Assembly (NCBI GenBank): GCA_030526765.1
Contig: JAUNCB010000041.1
Span: 659-8,119, forward strand
Length of the DNA: 7,461 nt
Direction of reading: 5' to 3'
From: Bacillota bacterium
Lineage (GTDB): Bacteria; Bacillota; Clostridia; Lachnospirales; Anaerotignaceae
Within the stretch, counting starts at the first letter, position 1; each line of letters opens with the position of its first letter. Positions 1 to 4,845 of this stretch are shown here, piece by piece. The notes beneath the pieces were generated by a model, which did not search any database, was not told where the DNA came from, and was given only the letters and a program-made list of their open reading frames with translations. The translations under genes and the position numbers were made by a program.

Positions 1-119
1 GCCGGGAGTGCTGAGCCCGGAATACCCCATAAAAAAGAAAAATATTAAATTAAAGATAGCAGAAAAACCCTATGAAATCAAGGCTTTCAGAACTGGAGAT
101 TACCAAGTAGTGATTTCGT
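1..119. other. AT-rich flank beyond the tRNA break, origin unknown
   Basis: This stretch replaces the expected 3' half of the tRNA-Ser gene. It is AT-rich around 29-70 and holds no 3' tRNA exon, no clear ribosome binding site and no recognisable protein. A reading frame is open on the plus strand from the left edge through to 265, but it runs across the tRNA half and its promoter in antisense, so at least its downstream part is chance. The stretch may be the edge of an integrated element, part of an intervening sequence, or a rearrangement product. Confidence 0.4.
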
Positions 120-159
120 TTTCGAGTCAGGCTCGTTATGACCACTTCGATACGCTTCC
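120..159 (-). pseudogene. 5' half of an interrupted tRNA-Ser(CGA) gene
   Basis: Read on the minus strand from 159 to 120, this is a textbook tRNA 5' half. It has acceptor strand GGAAGCG (159-153), TA, a 3-bp D stem TCG/CGA (150-148 with 135-133) and a D loop containing the conserved GG. These are followed by G26, anticodon strand CCTGA (131-127) and loop CTCGAAA (126-120), with U33, anticodon CGA (124-122) and A37. The anticodon identifies a serine tRNA reading UCG. The next five bases should be TCAGG to close the stem but are ACGAA, and no variable arm, T arm or 3' acceptor strand follows within the window. The break falls exactly at the end of the anticodon loop, a known crossover position for tyrosine integrases. 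As it stands the gene cannot give a folded tRNA. An intervening sequence whose 3' exon lies beyond the left edge cannot be excluded. UCG can normally be read by tRNA-Ser(UGA), so loss may be tolerated. Confidence 0.8.
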
Positions 160-191
160 ACGGGTGGGGGATATTTCTCCTCAGCCAATAT

Positions 192-220
192 ATTATAGCA
201 GGGAACAGCCCGATTTGCAA
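192..220 (-). promoter_or_regulatory. Promoter of the interrupted tRNA-Ser gene
   Basis: On the minus strand there is a -35 element TTGCAA (220-215), a 17-bp spacer, an extended TGC, and a perfect TATAAT -10 (197-192). The predicted start near 185 lies about 26 nt before the tRNA 5' end at 159, a normal distance for a tRNA leader. This intact promoter indicates that the tRNA half is the original, promoter-proximal end of a real gene rather than a displaced remnant. Confidence 0.75.
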
Positions 221-261
221 ACTATTTTCTCTCTCCCGCAGGGAAAAAATTTCTGTTCGCC

Positions 262-290
262 TTGACGGCTGTCTGTAATGCTGTTAAAGT
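262..290 (+). promoter_or_regulatory. Promoter of the topoisomerase operon
   Basis: The -35 is TTGACG (262-267, 5 of 6 to consensus), followed by a 17-bp spacer ending in an extended TGT. The -10 is TAAAGT (285-290, 4 of 6). The predicted start near 297 gives a leader of about 65 nt before the start codon at 363. It is divergent from the tRNA-Ser promoter, with about 40 bp between the two -35 elements. The weak -10 is compensated by the extended TG. Confidence 0.6.
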
Positions 291-301
291 AGATATTGTG
301 G

Positions 302-337
302 GGCAGACCGTGTTTTTTTCAATATGTAGGGTCTGCC
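302..337 (+). promoter_or_regulatory. Inverted repeat in the topoisomerase operon leader
   Basis: GGCAGACC (302-309) and GGTCTGCC (330-337) are perfect 8-bp inverted repeats separated by 20 bp. They lie between the predicted transcription start (about 297) and the ribosome binding site (351-356). As RNA they form a stem near the 5' end of the message; as DNA they would be an operator-like palindrome. No T tract directly follows the stem, so it is not a simple terminator. Its function is unknown. Confidence 0.5.
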
Positions 338-350
338 AAGAAAAGATACG

Positions 351-356
351 AAGGGG
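351..356 (+). promoter_or_regulatory. Ribosome binding site that fixes the first topoisomerase start
   Basis: AAGGGG abuts the ATG at 357 with no spacing, which would not allow initiation there. It lies 6 nt before the in-frame ATG at 363, the usual distance, so 363 is taken as the start. Confidence 0.65.
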
Positions 357-362
357 ATGCTT

Positions 363-2342
363 ATGACAAATCAGGCAAATTCCAATTATAATAATGAAAG
401 CATCACCTCCCTGAAGGGAGCGGACAGAGTGCGTCTGCGCCCCGGCGTGATCTTCGGCTCCGACGGGCTGGATGGATGCGCCCATGCCTTTTTCGAGATC
501 CTTTCCAACTCCATCGATGAGGCAAGGGAGGGCTACGGTAAGAAAATCGAGATCATCCGTTATCAGGATCAGTCCATTCTGGTAAAGGATCACGGTCGTG
601 GTATTCCCGTGGATTATAACGCCAAGGAGGAGCGGTTCAACTGGGAACTGGTTTTCTGCGAACTTTACGCAGGCGGGAAATATCAGAATAATACAGGGGA
701 AAACTACGAATTCAGTCTGGGGCTGAACGGGCTTGGCACCTGTGCCACCCAGTACGCTTCGGAATATATGGACGCAGTCATCTATCGGGATGGCATGTGC
801 TATCAGCTCCATTTTGAAAAGGGCGAAAATGTGGGCGGTCTGATGAAGGAGGCGGCGGAGAAGCACCCTACAGGCACCCAGATCACATGGCGCCCCGACA
901 GAGAGGTTTTCACGGATATCCATATCCCCCTGTCCTATTTTCAGGATGTGCTGAAAAAACAGGCAGTGGTCAATGCGGGGCTTCTCTTTGAACTGTATGA
1001 CGAGGAAACAAAGGAAACCTATTCCTATTGCTATAAAAACGGCATCAGGGATTATCTGGAGGAGCTTTCCGGCGAGAAGGGGCTCACCTCCGTGCATTAC
1101 CTGCAGACGGAAACCAAGGGCAGAGATCGGGAGGATAAAGCGGAATATAAGCTGAAATTTGAAACAGCCTTCTGCTTCAATAACCATGTGAATGTGCTGG
1201 AATACTACCATAACTCCAGCTTTCTGGAGCATGGCGGCTCCCCCGATAAGGCAGTCAGAAATGCCTTTGTTTTTGCCATCGATCAATATCTGAAAAGCAA
1301 CGGTCTGTATAAGAAGGATGAAAAGAAAATCACCTTTGCCGATGTGGAGGACAGTCTGATCCTGGTCATCAATTCCTTCTCCACCATGACCAGCTACGAA
1401 AACCAGACCAAAAAATCCATCACCAATAAATTCATTCAGGATGCCATGACGGAGTTCTTCCGTCAGCAGCTGGAGATCTATTTTATCGAAAATAAAATGG
1501 ATGCGGATAAGATCGCAGGGCAGATCCTTGTCAATAAGCGCAGTCGGGAATCGGCGGAAAATACCCGTATCAATGTCCGCAAAAAGCTGACAGGCAATCT
1601 GGATATGAATAACCGTGTGGAAAAATTCGTCAACTGCCGCACCAAGGATGTCTCCAGAAGAGAGATCTACATCGTGGAAGGCGATTCCGCCCTGGGCTCC
1701 TGTAAGCAGGGCAGAGATGCGGAATTTCAGGCGATCATTCCCATCCGCGGGAAAATACTGAACTGTCTGAAGGCGGATTATAATAAAATTTTCAATAATG
1801 ACATCATCATTGACCTGCTGAAGGTGCTGGGCTGCGGTGTAGAGGTAAAAAGCAGCAAGCACGATAAGGGGCTCAATTCCTTTGATATTGAACAGCTGCG
1901 CTGGAGCAAGGTCATCCTCTGCACCGATGCGGATGTGGACGGCTTCCAGATCAGAACCCTGCTTCTGACGATGATCTATCGTCTGGTGCCTTCCCTCATC
2001 TATGAAAAGAAGGTTTATATCGCAGAATCCCCCCTGTACGAGATCCGCCACGGCAAGGAAAAATACTTTGCCTACACCGATGCGGAAAAGAATCAGATCA
2101 CATCCAGGCTCAGAGGCAAGGTGAAGATCAAACGCTCCAAGGGGCTGGGCGAAAATGCGGCGGAAATGATGTGGGAAACCACCATGAACCCCGAAACCCG
2201 CAGGCTGATTCTGGTAACACCCGATGAAGCGGAGCGGACACAGCAGATTTTTGAACTGCTGCTGGGGGAAAATCTGGCAGGCAGAAAAGAGCATATCGCA
2301 GAAGAGGGACACAGATATCTGGATATGATCGATATCAGTTAA
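363..2342 (+). CDS. parE: Type IIA DNA topoisomerase subunit B (ParE/GyrB-like)
   Basis: This is the ATPase and metal-binding subunit of a type IIA topoisomerase. It captures a DNA segment by ATP-driven dimer closure and works in the cytoplasm with the A subunit encoded just downstream. The 659-residue length fits ParE and short GyrB proteins. The N-terminal GHKL ATPase shows Glu45 and Asn49 in EILSNSIDEA (45-54), DHGRGIP (76-82) and the glycine loop GLNGLG (120-125). QTK (348-350) is the transducer lysine switch. The C-terminal TOPRIM region has EGDSALGS (439-446), PIRGK, the DxDxD triad Asp522/524/526, and a final RSKGLGE motif. Several usually fixed ATPase residues differ: Ser48 replaces the normal Asp, and Asn122 replaces the His of GLHGVG. 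This marks a divergent paralogue. The stop lies 10 bp before the next start, so the pair is an operon. Whether it is topoisomerase IV or a second gyrase is inferred rather than shown. Confidence 0.93.
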   Translation: MTNQANSNYNNESITSLKGADRVRLRPGVIFGSDGLDGCAHAFFEILSNSIDEAREGYGKKIEIIRYQDQSILVKDHGRGIPVDYNAKEERFNWELVFCELYAGGKYQNNTGENYEFSLGLNGLGTCATQYASEYMDAVIYRDGMCYQLHFEKGENVGGLMKEAAEKHPTGTQITWRPDREVFTDIHIPLSYFQDVLKKQAVVNAGLLFELYDEETKETYSYCYKNGIRDYLEELSGEKGLTSVHYLQTETKGRDREDKAEYKLKFETAFCFNNHVNVLEYYHNSSFLEHGGSPDKAVRNAFVFAIDQYLKSNGLYKKDEKKITFADVEDSLILVINSFSTMTSYENQTKKSITNKFIQDAMTEFFRQQLEIYFIENKMDADKIAGQILVNKRSRESAENTRINVRKKLTGNLDMNNRVEKFVNCRTKDVSRREIYIVEGDSALGSCKQGRDAEFQAIIPIRGKILNCLKADYNKIFNNDIIIDLLKVLGCGVEVKSSKHDKGLNSFDIEQLRWSKVILCTDADVDGFQIRTLLLTMIYRLVPSLIYEKKVYIAESPLYEIRHGKEKYFAYTDAEKNQITSRLRGKVKIKRSKGLGENAAEMMWETTMNPETRRLILVTPDEAERTQQIFELLLGENLAGRKEHIAEEGHRYLDMIDIS

Positions 2343-2352
2343 GAGGTGGAGC

Positions 2353-4578
2353 ATGGCTAAGAAAAAAACACCATCGAAAAAAGAATATAAAGACAATTTC
2401 ATACAGGAACAGAAGATCACCGATACGCTGGAGCTGAACTATATGCCCTATGCCATGAGCGTCATCGTTTCCCGTGCCATCCCGGAGATCGACGGCTTCA
2501 AGCCCTCCCACAGAAAGCTGCTCTATACCATGTATCAGATGGGGCTTCTGAAGGGAGACAGAACGAAATCCGCCAATGTGGTGGGGCAGACCATGAAGCT
2601 GAACCCCCACGGGGACGGCGCCATCTATGAAACCATGGTGCGTCTGACCAGAGATAATGAAGCCCTTCTGGTGCCCTTTGTGGATTCCGAGGGGAATTTC
2701 GGCAAATATTATTCCAAGGATATGGCGTATGCCGCTTCCCGTTATACAGAGGTAAAACTGGAAGGGATCTGTCAGGAGATCTTTGCGGATATCGATAAGA
2801 ATACCGTGGATTTCGTGGATAACTATGACGGCAGCATGAAGGAGCCGGCGCTTTTGCCCACCACCTTCCCCAATATCCTTGCCAATCCCAATCTGGGGAT
2901 TGCCGTAGGCATGGCATCCTCCATCTGCAGCTTCAATCTGGCGGAGCTGTGCGAGGCAACGGCGAAATTCATCAAGGATGACACCATCGACCTGTGCGAG
3001 CATCTTTCCGCACCCGATTTTTCCACGGGCGGTCAGCTGATCTATAACCGAAAAGAGCTGGAGCAGATCTATCAGACAGGCAGAGGCAGTGTGAAGCTGC
3101 GGGCAAAATATCAGTATGATAAAAAGGATAACTGCATCGAGGTGACGGAGATCCCCTACACCACCAATATCGAAGCCATCGTGGATAAGATCATTGCACT
3201 GGTGAAGGCGGGAAAAATCAAGGATGTGACCGATGTCAGAGATGAATCCGATCTGAACGGGCTGAAGATCGCCATCGATCTGAAGCGGGGCACCAATGTG
3301 GAGCTGCTGATGCATAAGCTCTATGCCATGACGCCGCTGGCGGATAATTTCAGCTGTAATTTCAATGTCCTCATCCATGGCAGACCCATGGTGCTGGGGG
3401 TGGGCGATATCCTCAGAAACTGGACGGATTTCCGTATGGATTCCATCCGCAGACAGATCGCCTTCGATATTCAGAAAAAATCCGAAAAATTCCATCTGCT
3501 GCAGGGTCTGGCAAAGATCCTTGCAGATATCGATAAGGCCATTGCCATCATCCGCAATACGGAGGAGGAAAAAATGGTCGTACCCAATCTGATGACAGGC
3601 TTCGAAATCGACGAGGTGCAGGCGGAATATATCGCAGAGATCAGACTGCGGAATATCAATAAGGAATATATCATCAAGCGCATTGAAGAGCTGAAGATTC
3701 TGGAGGAGGATATTCAGAGCCTCAATGAAACTCTGAAAAGCGATGCCAAGATCAAAAATATCATCGTAAAGCAGCTGAAGGCTGTGGCGAAGAAATACGG
3801 AAAGGAAAGAAAGACGGAGATCATCCATGCCGATGAGGTGGCGACCCTTTCCAAGGAGGATTTCATCGAGGATTACCCTGTGCGCTTCTTCCTCACCAAG
3901 CATGGCTATTTCAAGAAGATCTCCCATGCTTCTCTGCGTATGGCTGGGGAGCAGAAGCTCAAGGAGGAGGACGAAATGCTCTTAGAGCAGGACGGCACGA
4001 ACCGTATGGAGCTGCTGTTTTTCTCCGATCAGCAGAATGTGTATAAGCTGAAGGCCTCCGATGTGGCGGATACCAAGGCCAGCGTACTGGGGGACTATCT
4101 GCCCAATCTGCTGAATATGGATGCGGCGGAGGAGATCCTCTATCTGACGGCAACAACGGATTACAGCGGTCAGCTGGTATTCTTCTTTGAAAACGGCAAG
4201 GCGGCAAAGGTGCCCCTCAGTGCCTATGAAACCAAGACCAACCGCAAAAAGCTCATCAACGGCTATTCCGCCAAGGCAAAGCTGGTGCGGATGGCGAAGC
4301 TGGACGGAGAGGAAGATTTCATCCTCATGCGCAATACCGATAAGGCGGCGCTTCTGAATACGGAGCTGATCCCCTCCAGTGCCACAAAGAACGCAGGCGG
4401 GGTGCAGGTATTCACCCTGAAAAAGAAAAGCGTTGTTTCTGCGGTATATACAAAGGCGGAATTCCATGCAGAGGATGTGGAATACTACAGAACCAAAAAG
4501 ATCCCCGGAACGGGGCATTTCATACAGGAGAAGGATAAGGCGGAAAATGATCTGCCCGGTCAGCTTTCTCTGGATTAA
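2353..4578 (+). CDS. parC: Type IIA DNA topoisomerase subunit A (ParC/GyrA-like)
   Basis: This is the DNA breakage-reunion subunit partnering the upstream ATPase subunit. It forms a covalent phosphotyrosine link with DNA so that a second duplex can pass. The protein has 741 residues, close to ParC (about 750) and shorter than GyrA (about 875). The winged-helix region has DGFKPSHRKLLY, an altered NPHGDGAIYE (84-93) and catalytic Tyr131 in RYTEVKL. A helical tower or coiled-coil region spans roughly 430-495, and a divergent beta-pinwheel-like C-terminal region follows from about 500. No canonical GyrA box (QRRGGKG type) is visible, which favours decatenation over negative supercoiling. In E. 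coli GyrA numbering, His78 is Asn84 here, Ser83 is Gly89, and Asp87 is Glu93. Glu at the last position is usual in ParC, but Gly is not the usual quinolone-sensitive residue. GAGGTGGAG (2343-2351) is a strong ribosome binding site, so the start is secure. A terminator follows directly. Confidence 0.93.
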   Translation: MAKKKTPSKKEYKDNFIQEQKITDTLELNYMPYAMSVIVSRAIPEIDGFKPSHRKLLYTMYQMGLLKGDRTKSANVVGQTMKLNPHGDGAIYETMVRLTRDNEALLVPFVDSEGNFGKYYSKDMAYAASRYTEVKLEGICQEIFADIDKNTVDFVDNYDGSMKEPALLPTTFPNILANPNLGIAVGMASSICSFNLAELCEATAKFIKDDTIDLCEHLSAPDFSTGGQLIYNRKELEQIYQTGRGSVKLRAKYQYDKKDNCIEVTEIPYTTNIEAIVDKIIALVKAGKIKDVTDVRDESDLNGLKIAIDLKRGTNVELLMHKLYAMTPLADNFSCNFNVLIHGRPMVLGVGDILRNWTDFRMDSIRRQIAFDIQKKSEKFHLLQGLAKILADIDKAIAIIRNTEEEKMVVPNLMTGFEIDEVQAEYIAEIRLRNINKEYIIKRIEELKILEEDIQSLNETLKSDAKIKNIIVKQLKAVAKKYGKERKTEIIHADEVATLSKEDFIEDYPVRFFLTKHGYFKKISHASLRMAGEQKLKEEDEMLLEQDGTNRMELLFFSDQQNVYKLKASDVADTKASVLGDYLPNLLNMDAAEEILYLTATTDYSGQLVFFFENGKAAKVPLSAYETKTNRKKLINGYSAKAKLVRMAKLDGEEDFILMRNTDKAALLNTELIPSSATKNAGGVQVFTLKKKSVVSAVYTKAEFHAEDVEYYRTKKIPGTGHFIQEKDKAENDLPGQLSLD

Positions 4579-4585
4579 GCAACAG

Positions 4586-4619
4586 AGCCCGAAAGGAAAC
4601 CCTTCGGGCTTTTTCTTTT
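4586..4619 (+). terminator. Intrinsic terminator of the topoisomerase operon
   Basis: AGCCCGAA (4586-4593) pairs with TTCGGGCT (4603-4610) around a short loop that can add further G-C pairs. A run of T broken by a single C follows (4610-4619). It lies 8 bp after the subunit A stop codon. Confidence 0.9.
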
Positions 4620-4710
4620 GGAAAGGGTGACATAATGCAGGGAAAGTGGTGGAGGATGTCAAAAATTTGTATAATTTGTGCCGTTGGGTGGAGGGGAAAA
4701 TACTTTTTAG

Positions 4711-4738
4711 TGGACAATTTTGGAAAACGTGATATAAT
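4711..4738 (+). promoter_or_regulatory. Promoter of the SLH/CAP protein gene
   Basis: The -35 is TGGACA (4711-4716, 5 of 6), the spacer is 16 bp and ends in an extended TGA, and the -10 is a perfect TATAAT (4733-4738). The predicted start near 4745 gives a leader of about 100 nt. The preceding bases 4620-4710 hold no gene; an isolated TATAAT at 4670-4675 lacks a matching -35. Confidence 0.7.
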
Positions 4739-4745
4739 AAAAGAC

Positions 4746-4824
4746 GAATGTGTGTTCACAATTTTGTAAAAGAACCGAAAAAAGTTTGAAACATTCATGA
4801 AAGACAGTGCGTTTTTGTGCTGTC
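4746..4824 (+). promoter_or_regulatory. Structured 5' leader with two stem-loops
   Basis: Stem 1 pairs GAATGT plus TTCA (4746-4751, 4755-4758, with a 3-nt bulge) with TGAAACATTC (4787-4796) around an A/T-rich loop. Stem 2 pairs GACAGTGC (4803-4810) with GTGCTGTC (4817-4824), 8 bp including two G-U pairs, with a 6-nt loop. The structure fills most of the leader between the promoter and the ribosome binding site at 4831. No T tract follows, so it is not a terminator. It matches no riboswitch class that I recognise. Confidence 0.4.
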
Positions 4825-4830
4825 CTTCAA

Positions 4831-4836
4831 GAAAGG
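4831..4836 (+). promoter_or_regulatory. Ribosome binding site that fixes the SLH/CAP protein start
   Basis: GAAAGG lies 9 nt before the ATG at 4846. The GTG upstream at 4807 in the same frame lies inside leader stem 2, has no comparable site, and would add 13 charged or polar residues before the signal peptide. The start at 4846 is therefore preferred. Confidence 0.6.
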
Positions 4837-4845
4837 TTGGATTTT

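Noticed and set aside
2..20. CCGGG/CCCGG hairpin at the left edge
   Set aside because: The stem is only 5 bp with a 9-nt loop and no T tract on either strand, so it is too weak to call a terminator.
60..119. Group I intron in the tRNA anticodon loop
   Set aside because: No internal guide pairing with the 5' exon end and no conserved core segments are seen. The visible 119 bases are too few to exclude it, so it is kept only as an alternative.
8..265. Plus-strand reading frame of 85 codons (GTG start), open from the left edge
   Set aside because: It has no ribosome binding site at a usable distance. It runs antisense through the tRNA half and its promoter, overlaps the topoisomerase promoter, and its product is not recognisable. 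Only the part left of 119 could belong to a real gene entering from outside.
357..362. ATG at 357 as the start of topoisomerase subunit B
   Set aside because: The ribosome binding site AAGGGG abuts it directly. The ATG at 363 has correct spacing.
222..2420. Long minus-strand open frame opposite topoisomerase subunit B
   Set aside because: It is a shadow of the real gene. The product has no family resemblance, and the plus-strand frame carries all the GyrB/ParE motifs.
2335..3927. Long minus-strand open frame opposite topoisomerase subunit A
   Set aside because: It is a shadow frame. The His/Ile-rich composition comes from antisense reading of GAT/ATC-rich codons, and it has no motifs or plausible start.
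4670..4675. Isolated TATAAT upstream of the SLH/CAP gene as a second promoter
   Set aside because: No -35-like hexamer lies 16-18 bp upstream; the 4711-4738 promoter is much better.
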